Source: Rhodospirillaceae bacterium (GTDB lineage Bacteria; Pseudomonadota; Alphaproteobacteria; Rhodospirillales; Rhodospirillaceae). Taken from it: a stretch of 64,000 nt of DNA. The notes beneath the pieces are model-generated. The model did no database searches. It had not been told where the DNA came from and was given only the letters and a program-made list of their open reading frames with translations. The stretch is from contig SCTM01000314.1 in assembly GCA_004297485.1 (NCBI GenBank), positions 1-64,000 on the forward strand, read 5' to 3'. Position numbers and translations under genes: made by a program. Below are positions 21,418 to 30,437 of this stretch, in pieces (the stretch's first letter is position 1; each line of letters starts with the position of its first letter).

Positions 21418-22233
21418 ATGGCATTTCACTACGCCCCCTCGTCCCGCCGTCCCGGTCTCATGTTCACGCTCGCGGTCCTGTTCGCGTGGACGGCATCGGC
21501 CACCATGGCGCCGGCTCGCGCCGATGCGGTACTGGATGCCCGGCACACCATCGAGGAATCGGCGATCACGGTCGACCGCCTGCGCGAAGAAACCGCCAAG
21601 GGCGGCGAGATGGATCATCTTCTCAGTGAAGCCAAGGGCGTGCTGATTGTGCCGTCATTTTATAAAGCCGGATTCTTCATCGGCGGCGCCTACGGCGACG
21701 GCGTCATGGTGGCGCGCCTGCCTGATGGCAGCTTCGGTGATCCCTCATTTTACCGCATGACCGCCGGGTCGCTTGGATTGCAGATCGGCATGCAGTCGGC
21801 GGAGATCGTATTCGTAATCCGGACGGAAAAAGGGATGTCGGCCGTCCTCAATGACGAATTCAAGTTCGGCGCCAACGCGGGCATTGCCGTCGGTTCCGTC
21901 GGCGCCGGCGCCGAAGCCGCCACGACCACGCATGTGGGACAGGATATCGTCGCCTATTCCAAGAATTCAGGTCTGTTCGTGGGCGGCGCCCTGGAAGGCG
22001 CCGTGATCAGGCCGCGGAAAGATTGGAACGCGGCCGTCTACGGTGTCGGCAATGACGACCCGCGGGCAATCATTCAGCGCAATGGACTGCGCGCGGCCCT
22101 GAACCTCAAGGACGTGCTGTCGCGAAACAACACCGCCGCGCCGCCAGCGGACACAGGAGCGGCCACGGACGCGCAGCCGGCACCCTCGGTTCCCGCGGTC
22201 AATTCGTCGCCGGTGCAGCCGGAATCCCGGTAA
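21418..22233 (+). CDS. SYLF/YSC84-type lipid-binding domain secreted protein
   Basis: signal peptide; AKGVLIVPSFYKAGFFIGGAYGDGVM, NDEFKFGANAGIAVGSVGAGAEAATT, YSKNSGLFVGGALEGAVI. Confidence 0.85.
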   Translation: MAFHYAPSSRRPGLMFTLAVLFAWTASATMAPARADAVLDARHTIEESAITVDRLREETAKGGEMDHLLSEAKGVLIVPSFYKAGFFIGGAYGDGVMVARLPDGSFGDPSFYRMTAGSLGLQIGMQSAEIVFVIRTEKGMSAVLNDEFKFGANAGIAVGSVGAGAEAATTTHVGQDIVAYSKNSGLFVGGALEGAVIRPRKDWNAAVYGVGNDDPRAIIQRNGLRAALNLKDVLSRNNTAAPPADTGAATDAQPAPSVPAVNSSPVQPESR

Positions 22234-22247
22234 CCCGGCGTGATGGG

Positions 22248-23612
22248 TTAAAACCCCGCGCCGGTGAAGGTGCTTGCCCCGGCCTGCACCAGGACCGGGC
22301 CATCGTGGGTAACCTGCATGACGGCGAAGCTGCGCTCCGAGAGGCCGTTGGGCAAGAAACGGAAGATGCCATCGACGCCGGCAAAGCCGCTGGGTGAGGT
22401 AAGAGACTCAGCGGCAAAAGGTCGCGCGATGCCGCTGCGGGCGAGCGCCGCCGCCAGCGCAACAGCATCATATCCATGGGACGCGATGGTCGGCGGTGGA
22501 TGGCCGTAGAGATCGCGGTATCTGCTCATGAATTTCTGATTCCCCTCGGGCGACGGCGACGGATACATGCCGCCCACCATGGCCGGTTCCTGGCCAAGAT
22601 TGGGTGTGTTCCACAATAACGTCCCCAACAATTGAACCCGGTTCGGGTCCACGTCGTAGTACGGCAATAGCGTCGCCGCGCGAGTCAGCCGCGTGCCCTG
22701 ATCGGGCAGGAGAATGGCATCGAAGTCCACGTCGCCGAAGGTGTCCTGCTGCGCCAAGTTCTTGAGGGCTTGTTGCGAGGCATCGTCGGTCTTTCCCGCC
22801 AGGCGCGCCTTTTCCGCCGCCAGCGCACGTTTGCGCTGCTCGAAGTTGGTGATTTCCTTGACCACGTCCTCCAAGTTCGAACCGTCGGCGGCGTAAACGC
22901 CAACGCGGCTGATCTGACCGCCTTGGGCGGGAACAATGGTCCGGAACGCGTCCACCGCCGCCTGGCCATAGGCCGACTCCGGCGCCAGGACGGCGAAACG
23001 GGTATGCCCCTGGGAACGGGCGAAGGTAACAATTTCGCGCACCTGCTCCTGCACCAGGAAACCGAGCTCGAAAACATTTCCCCCCGCAATGGTGGGATCC
23101 GTGGAGAAGGTCACGATATTCACGCCGTTGGCCATGGCGACGGGGCTGGCGGCCTTTGCATCGGCGGCAAATACCGGCCCGAGAATGATCTGTGCGCCGT
23201 CGGCGATCGCTTTCGCGGCGACTTTGGCGGTTTCCTCGGGCGTGCCGCCGGTGTTGTAGACCTGTAAAATCAGGTGTTCGTCGCCCGCATCAAACAGCGC
23301 CATTTCCGCCGCATCGAGCAAGGCCTCGCCGATGGGGGCCGACGGGCCGGTCAGCGGCAATAAAATCGCCACGCGGGCGAGGCCGATGGTCGGCGCCACC
23401 GGCGATGGGGCGGCCGGCGCCGGAATCAGAGCCTGGTTCACAGGTACGGGGCTGGGCGCCGACTTGGCGGCCGGCACCGTTGTCCGCAAGGGCGCGCCGG
23501 CAATCGAAGACGGGGAGGTCGAGGCGGCGCACGACGCCAGCGCGACGCCGACAACCGCAGCCGCTACAATGGTCCGGATCGCAATCATCCACCGCAGGCC
23601 CCGTGACCACAT
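22248..23612 (-). CDS. penicillin-binding protein activator (LpoA C-terminal-like / periplasmic-binding fold) lipoprotein
   Basis: ALASCAAST lipobox; VAILLPLTGPSAPIGEALLDAAEMALFD; divergent to rsmI-yraN. Confidence 0.8.
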   Translation of the reverse strand: MWSRGLRWMIAIRTIVAAAVVGVALASCAASTSPSSIAGAPLRTTVPAAKSAPSPVPVNQALIPAPAAPSPVAPTIGLARVAILLPLTGPSAPIGEALLDAAEMALFDAGDEHLILQVYNTGGTPEETAKVAAKAIADGAQIILGPVFAADAKAASPVAMANGVNIVTFSTDPTIAGGNVFELGFLVQEQVREIVTFARSQGHTRFAVLAPESAYGQAAVDAFRTIVPAQGGQISRVGVYAADGSNLEDVVKEITNFEQRKRALAAEKARLAGKTDDASQQALKNLAQQDTFGDVDFDAILLPDQGTRLTRAATLLPYYDVDPNRVQLLGTLLWNTPNLGQEPAMVGGMYPSPSPEGNQKFMSRYRDLYGHPPPTIASHGYDAVALAAALARSGIARPFAAESLTSPSGFAGVDGIFRFLPNGLSERSFAVMQVTHDGPVLVQAGASTFTGAGF

Positions 23613-23734
23613 TTTCGTCCCCTCATGCACGTAAGTCGCAACGGCGCCGGCCGCGGCCCGACCCAGAGTCGCGGCGGAACGCACGCGAATGGAACGATGG
23701 TGATCGGGAGTCAGAAAGGTCATCGGCGCCCTCG

Positions 23735-24727
23735 ATGGGGGTTGCGGCGCCGCAGCGTCCTGCCGGCACGAGGCCACAACCTAGCGTCGCGGCGCCGCCA
23801 AGTAAATCCAGCGATACCCCCGATGATGGACAGCCCGCGGAACGTCATCATGGAGCGGGGCTGTATGTCGTCTCGACCCCCATCGGCAACCTTGAGGATA
23901 TGTCGGCGCGCGCCATCACCACCTTGCGTGGCGCCCATGTGATCGCGTGCGAGGATACCCGCGTCACCGCCGTCCTCTTGCGCCGGTTCGGCATCGTGAC
24001 GCCCATGACGCCCTATCACGACCACAATGCGGCGCGCGTGCGGCCGCTGTTGCTGCGGCGCTTGAGCGCCGGAGAAAGCGTGGCCTTGGTCAGTGATGCC
24101 GGCACGCCATTGCTGTCCGATCCGGGATTCAAATTGGTTGAAGCGTGCGCCGAAGCCGGTATTCCGGTTATTCCAATTCCCGGCGCCTCGGCCATGCTCG
24201 CCGCCCTCGTGACCGCCGCGCTGCCCACCGATCGCGTCCTGTTCGCCGGTTTTCTTCCCGCAAAAAGCGCGGCGCGGCGCGGCGAACTCGCGGAACTGAA
24301 GAGTCTTCGCGTCACGCTTGTCTTTTACGAATCCGCGCAACGGCTGGCCGATGCCCTGGCGGACATGGCCCACATTCTCGGACCGCGTCAGGCCGCGGTC
24401 TGCCGCGAGTTGACCAAGCGCTATGAAGAGGTCCGCCGCGGAACCTTGGATCAACTGGCCGCACACTATGCCGAGGCCGGTGCGCCAAAGGGTGAGATCG
24501 TCATCGTCGTGGGTGGCGCGCCGGATGTCGCTGTTGCCGTGAACGAAGCGGATGTGGACGCGGCATTGCGCCGGGCCATGGCGACGCACAGCGTTCGCGA
24601 TGCCGCCGCGCTGGTCGCGGCCGAAATGGGCCAACCCAAACGCGTGATCTATGCGCGCGCCATCGCCCTGGCGCGAACCCGCGCAGAAAACACATTCCCT
24701 GGGGACACAGGCCCGGAGGACACTTGA
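23735..24727 (+). CDS. rsmI: 16S rRNA (cytidine(1402)-2'-O)-methyltransferase
   Basis: GLYVVSTPIGNLEDMSARAI, DTRVTAVLLRRFGI, VSDAGTPLLSDPGFKLV, IPGASAMLAAL. Confidence 0.96.
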   Translation: MGVAAPQRPAGTRPQPSVAAPPSKSSDTPDDGQPAERHHGAGLYVVSTPIGNLEDMSARAITTLRGAHVIACEDTRVTAVLLRRFGIVTPMTPYHDHNAARVRPLLLRRLSAGESVALVSDAGTPLLSDPGFKLVEACAEAGIPVIPIPGASAMLAALVTAALPTDRVLFAGFLPAKSAARRGELAELKSLRVTLVFYESAQRLADALADMAHILGPRQAAVCRELTKRYEEVRRGTLDQLAAHYAEAGAPKGEIVIVVGGAPDVAVAVNEADVDAALRRAMATHSVRDAAALVAAEMGQPKRVIYARAIALARTRAENTFPGDTGPEDT

Positions 24728-25113
24728 CGTCCCCGAACGATAGCGCCCGGCGCGATGCCGAGCGATGGGGACGTCATGCCGAGCTGCTATGCGTCATCCG
24801 CCTGCGGTTGACAGGTTGGCGGATTCTGTCGCGGCGCCTGACGGCCGCGCGCGGGTCCGGCCAGGGGGAAATCGATATTGTCGCCCGACGCGGCAAGGTA
24901 CTGGCGTTTATCGAGGTGAAGGCGCGGTCACGACGGGACGAGGGGCTTGCGGCGGTGACGCCCCATCAGCAGCAGCGCCTGGCCCGGGCAGCGGCGTCTT
25001 TTCTCGGACGGCGCACGGATCTGGCCGCCCTTGACGTGCGTTTCGACGTCATGGTCGTCGGGCCCGGAGTCGTACCCTACCACCTTGCCGATGCCTGGCG
25101 ACCGTCGTTTTGA
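24724..25113 (+). CDS. YraN family (UPF0102) protein
   Basis: GRHAELLCVIRLRLTGWRIL...GEIDIVARRGKVLAFIEVKAR. Confidence 0.92.
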   Translation: MTSPNDSARRDAERWGRHAELLCVIRLRLTGWRILSRRLTAARGSGQGEIDIVARRGKVLAFIEVKARSRRDEGLAAVTPHQQQRLARAAASFLGRRTDLAALDVRFDVMVVGPGVVPYHLADAWRPSF

Positions 25114-25252
25114 GAAGTCGTTATCTCGCCGAGGCTTCATCCGGAGAGATAAACACCATGGACGAGATTGGAAATTGGCGGCGGATGGCATACTTGTTGA
25201 TATGCGATACACTCGCCTCGGATGACAACGGTGGCCGGTTCCGGCACAACAC

Positions 25253-26200
25253 ATGGTGCGCGACGCGGTGACGGCGAAAGACACAGGGATCGGCGGCAAG
25301 ACCTCGGGCACCGGCGGCACGCCCGAAGCCGTGGGCACGCGCAAATCCCGCCGCAACGGTGCGGATTCTGCCGCCGCCCTTCTTGAGAAAATCGCCGCCC
25401 AACCCGACGAGACAATCGACGTGGCCGAAGCAGCACTTGTGCTGGCCTCGTTCGATCATCCCGCCACGGACCTTGAGATCTATCGCGAACATCTTCGGGA
25501 ACTGGCCGACGTGGTCGCGCAAAGAACCGACGCGCTGACAGATACAGACAACGCCGGCCCCGAGGAATTGGCCGGCGTTCTGACAGCGGTGATCTCCGGA
25601 CATTTCCGATATCGCGGTGATGAGGAGACCTACGACGATCTGGATAACGCCAACCTCATGCGCGTGATCGAGCGCCGCAAAGGGTTGCCGGTTGCCCTCG
25701 GCATCCTCTACCTGTTCGCCGCCCGGTCACAAGGGTGGGCCGCCGTAGGCCTGAATTTCCCGGGACATTTTCTCATCAGGCTCGAGAGTCGCGACGGCCG
25801 CCGTGCGATCATCGATCCGTTCCACGATGGCCGTATTTTGGAAACCCCGGCGCTGCGCGAACTGCTCAAGGTGGTTGCCGGTCAAAGCGTCGAACTGGAC
25901 GCGGGTCACTATAAGGCGGTCTCGAACCGCGACATCCTGTTGCGTCTGCAGAACAACGTGAAAACGCGGCGGCTTGACCTTGGAATGGTCGAGGACGCCC
26001 TTGAGGCCCTGACGCGCATGCAGATTCTTAATCCCGACCAACCGGCCTTGTGGCGCGAGGCAGGATTGATGCATATGCGCCTCGGCCGCCTCAAGCATGC
26101 CATCGAAGCGTTCGAAACATTTGTCGCCCGCGCCGCGGACGGGCCCGATCGGCAGAAGATCGCTCAGGTTGTCGGCGAGCTGCGCGAGCGCCTACACTAA
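25253..26200 (+). CDS. SirB1/transglutaminase-like family protein with TPR-like C-terminus
   Basis: NLMRVIERRKGLPVALGILYLFAARSQGWAAVGLNFPGHFLIRLE. Confidence 0.85.
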   Translation: MVRDAVTAKDTGIGGKTSGTGGTPEAVGTRKSRRNGADSAAALLEKIAAQPDETIDVAEAALVLASFDHPATDLEIYREHLRELADVVAQRTDALTDTDNAGPEELAGVLTAVISGHFRYRGDEETYDDLDNANLMRVIERRKGLPVALGILYLFAARSQGWAAVGLNFPGHFLIRLESRDGRRAIIDPFHDGRILETPALRELLKVVAGQSVELDAGHYKAVSNRDILLRLQNNVKTRRLDLGMVEDALEALTRMQILNPDQPALWREAGLMHMRLGRLKHAIEAFETFVARAADGPDRQKIAQVVGELRERLH

Positions 26201-26281
26201 CGCGAGGCCGTGCGGTCAGATCGATACGCACGCACCGCACGTCAGGAAATCTCCCGGTTAAATCTCCCAAGGGAAGTATCG

Positions 26282-27229
26282 ATGCCGCTGAAAGTCGCGA
26301 TCCAGATGGACCCGATTGAGTCGGTCAATATCAACGCCGACTCGACCTTTGCCCTGGCTCTGGAAGCACAGCGGCGCGGGCACCAGTTGTTTCACTACCT
26401 GCCGCGCAAGCTGAGCTTCCGCGAAGGGCGTGTTGTCGCCGGCGCGCGCGCGCTTCAGGTGCGGCGCGAGCAGGGCAATCACTTCACACTGGGACCTGAA
26501 GAAGAGGTCGACCTGAGCACCATGAACGTGGTGCTCATGCGCCAGGACCCGCCCTTTGACATGGCCTACATTACCGCGACCCACATCCTCGAACATATTC
26601 ACCCGCGCACCTTGGTGGTGAACGATCCGGCCCATGTGCGCAACGCACCGGAAAAATTATTCGTAACCCATTTCGACGGCGTGATGCCGCCAACGCTGAT
26701 TTCCGCCGACGTGGACGCCGTGCGCGCCTTTCGTGCCGAACACAAGGACATCATCATAAAACCACTTTATGGCAACGGCGGTGCCGGCGTATTTCACGTG
26801 CGCCCCGACGACGAAAATTTAGGCGCGCTGCTGGAAATGTTCACGACCACCTGGCGCGAGCCGGTGATCGTGCAGCGTTACGTGCCCGAAGTGCGCCTGG
26901 GCGACAAACGCATTGTCCTGGTGGACGGCAAGGCCGTGGGCGCGGTCAACCGGGTTCCCGCGGCCGGGGAAGCGCGGTCGAACATGCACGTGGGCGGTCG
27001 GCCGGAAAAAACCACCCTGACAAAACGCGAGCGCGAGATATGCGACATTATCGGCCCGGCGCTGAAACAACGGGGGCTGATTTTCGTCGGCATCGACGTC
27101 ATCGGTGAATATCTTACGGAAATCAACGTGACCTCGCCCACGGGGATTCAGGAGATCAACCGTTTCGACAACGTGACCCTGGAGCGCAACGTATGGGACG
27201 CCATCGAAGCGCGCCTGCCGTCGCAGTAG
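26282..27229 (+). CDS. gshB: glutathione synthetase
   Basis: [72 protein letters not shown]. Confidence 0.97.
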   Translation: MPLKVAIQMDPIESVNINADSTFALALEAQRRGHQLFHYLPRKLSFREGRVVAGARALQVRREQGNHFTLGPEEEVDLSTMNVVLMRQDPPFDMAYITATHILEHIHPRTLVVNDPAHVRNAPEKLFVTHFDGVMPPTLISADVDAVRAFRAEHKDIIIKPLYGNGGAGVFHVRPDDENLGALLEMFTTTWREPVIVQRYVPEVRLGDKRIVLVDGKAVGAVNRVPAAGEARSNMHVGGRPEKTTLTKREREICDIIGPALKQRGLIFVGIDVIGEYLTEINVTSPTGIQEINRFDNVTLERNVWDAIEARLPSQ

Positions 27230-27268
27230 GTTAGTGCAGCTTTCGACACCTGAATTCAGACACGCATC

Positions 27269-28093
27269 ATGGATAAAGTAGAAACCCTCGTCGATCATCC
27301 GCACCGCTTTGAACAGATGTTGTCGCGGACGATGGATACCGCCATGACCATGGCCACCACCTACGGCTTGCGGACCGTCGGTGCGTTGATCATCTTCGCG
27401 GTGGGCTGGTTCGTGGCGCGTCAAGTGCAACGGGCGTTGATTCGCGTCGGGCGGAAATCGCCGCGGGTCGACCTGACCATCGCCACGTTCCTGGGAGCGC
27501 TGGCAAAATATCTCATCGTCGCGTTCACGCTCATTGCCGTAATGGCGAGTTTCGGCGTGGAAACCACGAGCGTCGTGGCCGTGCTGGGCGCCGCTGGCAT
27601 CGCCATCGGCCTGGCGCTCCAAGGTACGCTCAGCCATGTGGCGGCGGGATTCATGCTGGTGCTGTTCCGCCCGTTCCGTGTAGGCGACGCAGTGGAAACG
27701 GCAGGCGTGTCCGGCACAGTCACGGAAGTCGGGCTGTTCACAACCGAAATCAGAAACGCCGACAACGTGCGCGTGATCGTACCCAACAACGCCGTGTGGT
27801 CGGGCGTCACCAAGAACCTGAGTTCCAACAGCACGCGACGTAGCGAGCTGGAGGTGCCGATCCCCTACGGCGCGGACGCGGCGACCGCGCTCAAGATGAT
27901 CGCGGAAATTATTGCGGCGGAGCCCCGCGTCCTCAAGGACCCGGCGCCGGTGGTGGGCGTATCAAAGTTCACCGACGTCAATGCACGGATCACGATTCAG
28001 GTATGGACGGTGACCGGCGCTGCGGGCGCCGTGCAACTGGCCTTGAACACGGCGTTCCGTGATCAATTGGGTCGCGCCGGGCTGCTGAAATAG
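27269..28093 (+). CDS. small-conductance mechanosensitive (MscS family) channel
   Basis: GAAGIAIGLALQGTLSHVAAGFMLVLFRPFRVGD, VPNNAVWSGVTKN. Confidence 0.92.
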   Translation: MDKVETLVDHPHRFEQMLSRTMDTAMTMATTYGLRTVGALIIFAVGWFVARQVQRALIRVGRKSPRVDLTIATFLGALAKYLIVAFTLIAVMASFGVETTSVVAVLGAAGIAIGLALQGTLSHVAAGFMLVLFRPFRVGDAVETAGVSGTVTEVGLFTTEIRNADNVRVIVPNNAVWSGVTKNLSSNSTRRSELEVPIPYGADAATALKMIAEIIAAEPRVLKDPAPVVGVSKFTDVNARITIQVWTVTGAAGAVQLALNTAFRDQLGRAGLLK

Positions 28094-28099
28094 CAATTT

Positions 28100-28675
28100 C
28101 TAGTTCTTGAGGATTTCCCCGGCGGCGCGTTTGAGAATGTCCGCAACCCGTTTGCGTTCTTCCGGCGCGGCATGGCGCTTGCCGCGCACGGCTGCGCGCA
28201 ATGCGTGAATGGCGTCGCGCAGATCGTTGCCGTCCTCCTCGGAGAAAAACTCGCGCATCTGCTCCATCTTGCTGCCGATGAGTGTCAGCTGTGCAAGCAG
28301 CGCATTGGCTTCGTTGCGGTTGGCTTCGAGATGGGCGCGCCCTTCGTCGGTCAGGCGATAAAGTTTTTTGACGCCTTCCGCTTCGGCGACGACCCGGCCG
28401 ATCTCTTCCAGAAACGCCAGGGACGGATAGATCATGCCGGGGCTGGGCACGTAGAAGCCCTTCGACCGCTCTTCAAGCTCCTTGATGATTTTGTAGCCGT
28501 GGAGCGGCTGCTCAGCGAGCAGGGCAAGGATCAGCAGTTCCAGGTCGCGAGCGCCGAGTTTACGGCCAGCCATGAAGGGGCCGAAGCCGTCGCCGAAACC
28601 ACCACCGAAGCCGCCGAATCGGCCCCAGCCGCCATGACGGCCGCGGTGGCGGGCCATGAAATACTTGATCCGCGC
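28100..28675 (-). CDS. PadR family transcriptional regulator
   Basis: LELLILALLAEQPLHGYKIIKELEERSKGFYVPSPGMIYPSLAFLEEIG; RH/GF-rich N-terminus; start approximate. Confidence 0.88.
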   Translation of the reverse strand, partial: ARIKYFMARHRGRHGGWGRFGGFGGGFGDGFGPFMAGRKLGARDLELLILALLAEQPLHGYKIIKELEERSKGFYVPSPGMIYPSLAFLEEIGRVVAEAEGVKKLYRLTDEGRAHLEANRNEANALLAQLTLIGSKMEQMREFFSEEDGNDLRDAIHALRAAVRGKRHAAPEERKRVADILKRAAGEILKN

Positions 28676-28738
28676 GATCGGATTGTGGTCACGGTTTCCG
28701 CAGCTTCTATGCATCTGGGTAAACTCCCATAATTTAAA

Positions 28739-28756
28739 ATATATCGTAAGATATAT
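28739..28756. promoter_or_regulatory. putative PadR operator ATATATC-GTAA-GATATAT
   Basis: 18-bp palindrome between the PadR gene and the divergent comM-like gene. Confidence 0.6.
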
Positions 28757-28876
28757 CTCGCGGGATAATCGTCAAGGGGAGCTGCGCCATCTAGCCCATT
28801 TAGCCGAACTGTTGCATAGTGATGTTCTCCTTTGGTTCCCATTGGGGTATGGAATGGCTGCCGAGACCGCGCCCAC

Positions 28877-30424
28877 ATGACCGCCCATGTGAATACCGTC
28901 GCCTTTGCCGGGATCGAGGTCCTGCCCATCCAGGTTCAAGTGGCCATTTCCAACGGCCTGCCCACATTCACCATCGTCGGCCTGCCCGATAAGGCCGTAG
29001 GCGAGTCGCGGGAACGGGTGCGCGCCGCCTTGTCGGCCATCGGTTTGGCCCTGCCGCCCCGGCGCATCACCGTCAACATGGCGCCGGCCGACGTGCAGAA
29101 GGAAGGCAGCCATTTCGACCTGCCGATCGCCCTCGGTCTGCTGGTGGCCATGGGTGTGGTGGGCGCAGAGGAGGTGGCGTCCTATACGGTACTGGGAGAA
29201 CTTGGGCTGGACGGCGGCATTGCCGCCGTCACCGGTGTGCTGCCGGCGGCCATCGCCGCCAATGCCGCCGATCGCGGCCTCATCTGCCCCGGCGCGCAAG
29301 GGGGCGAGGCCGCCTGGGCCGGTGGTACGGATGTGCTGGCACCCCGGTCGCTGTTGGAGCTTATCAACCACTTCAAAGGCGTGAGCGTTCTGACGCCGCC
29401 CGCTTTGGCGGAACCGGCGGCCATGACCGCGCGCGCGGATCTCACGCGCCCGGATATCAAGGACATCAAAGGCCAGGAGTCAGCCAAGCGCGCCATGGAA
29501 GTGGCGGCGGCGGGCGGCCACAACATGCTCATGATCGGCCCGCCCGGGTCGGGCAAGTCCATGCTCGCCAGCCGCCTTCCCGGTCTGTTGCCACCCTTGA
29601 GCGCCGCCGAAGCCCTTGAGGTCAGCATGATCCATTCGCTCGCCGGTCAATTGCCCGGCGGCGGCATCCTGCGGCAACGGCCGTTCCGCGATCCCCATCA
29701 TTCCGCCTCCATGGTGGCGCTGGTGGGCGGCGGCCTGAAGGTAAAACCCGGTGAGATTTCCCTGGCCCATCGCGGCGTATTGTTTCTGGACGAACTGCCC
29801 GAGTTCGCGGGCGGCGCCTTGGAGGCCTTGCGCCAACCCCTGGAGACGGGGCGGGTGATCGTGGCGCGGGCGAACAACCATGTTTCTTACCCGGCGCGCT
29901 TCCAATTGGTGGCGGCCATGAATCCCTGCCGCTGCGGGCATTTGGATCAAGCGCAGTTGGCGTGCGGCAAGGCGCCGCGCTGCGCCCAGGATTATCAGAG
30001 CCGCATTTCCGGCCCCATGTTCGACCGTATCGACATTCACGCCGACGTGCCGGCGGTGAATCCGCTGGACCTCTCGGCCCCGGCGGCGACGGAAGATTCA
30101 GGCACGGTGGCGGCGCGCATCGCCGTGGCGCGGCACATACAATCGCAACGCTTCAGCAATCACGGCGCGGCAGGCGTCACAACCAACGCCGAAGCCGACG
30201 GCGAATTGTTGGAACAGATCGCCGCCCCCGAAGCCGACGGCCGCGCGCTGCTCACCCAGGCAGCGGAGAAGATGCTGCTGTCGGCGCGGGGCTATCACCG
30301 CATCCTGCGCATCGCCCGCACCATCGCCGACCTGGACGGGAGCACCAATGTGCGCCGCCCGCACATCGCCGAAGCGTTGTCCTACCGCCGCGTGATGCCG
30401 GGACGGACGCTGGCGAGGGCGTGA
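28877..30424 (+). CDS. comM: YifB/ComM family Mg-chelatase-like AAA+ ATPase
   Basis: VNTVAFAGIEVLPIQVQVAISNGLPTFTIVGLPDKAVGESRERVRAAL; Walker A GPPGSGKSMLASRLPGLLP. Confidence 0.93.
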   Translation: MTAHVNTVAFAGIEVLPIQVQVAISNGLPTFTIVGLPDKAVGESRERVRAALSAIGLALPPRRITVNMAPADVQKEGSHFDLPIALGLLVAMGVVGAEEVASYTVLGELGLDGGIAAVTGVLPAAIAANAADRGLICPGAQGGEAAWAGGTDVLAPRSLLELINHFKGVSVLTPPALAEPAAMTARADLTRPDIKDIKGQESAKRAMEVAAAGGHNMLMIGPPGSGKSMLASRLPGLLPPLSAAEALEVSMIHSLAGQLPGGGILRQRPFRDPHHSASMVALVGGGLKVKPGEISLAHRGVLFLDELPEFAGGALEALRQPLETGRVIVARANNHVSYPARFQLVAAMNPCRCGHLDQAQLACGKAPRCAQDYQSRISGPMFDRIDIHADVPAVNPLDLSAPAATEDSGTVAARIAVARHIQSQRFSNHGAAGVTTNAEADGELLEQIAAPEADGRALLTQAAEKMLLSARGYHRILRIARTIADLDGSTNVRRPHIAEALSYRRVMPGRTLARA

Positions 30425-30437
30425 ATGTTCGTGTGGC

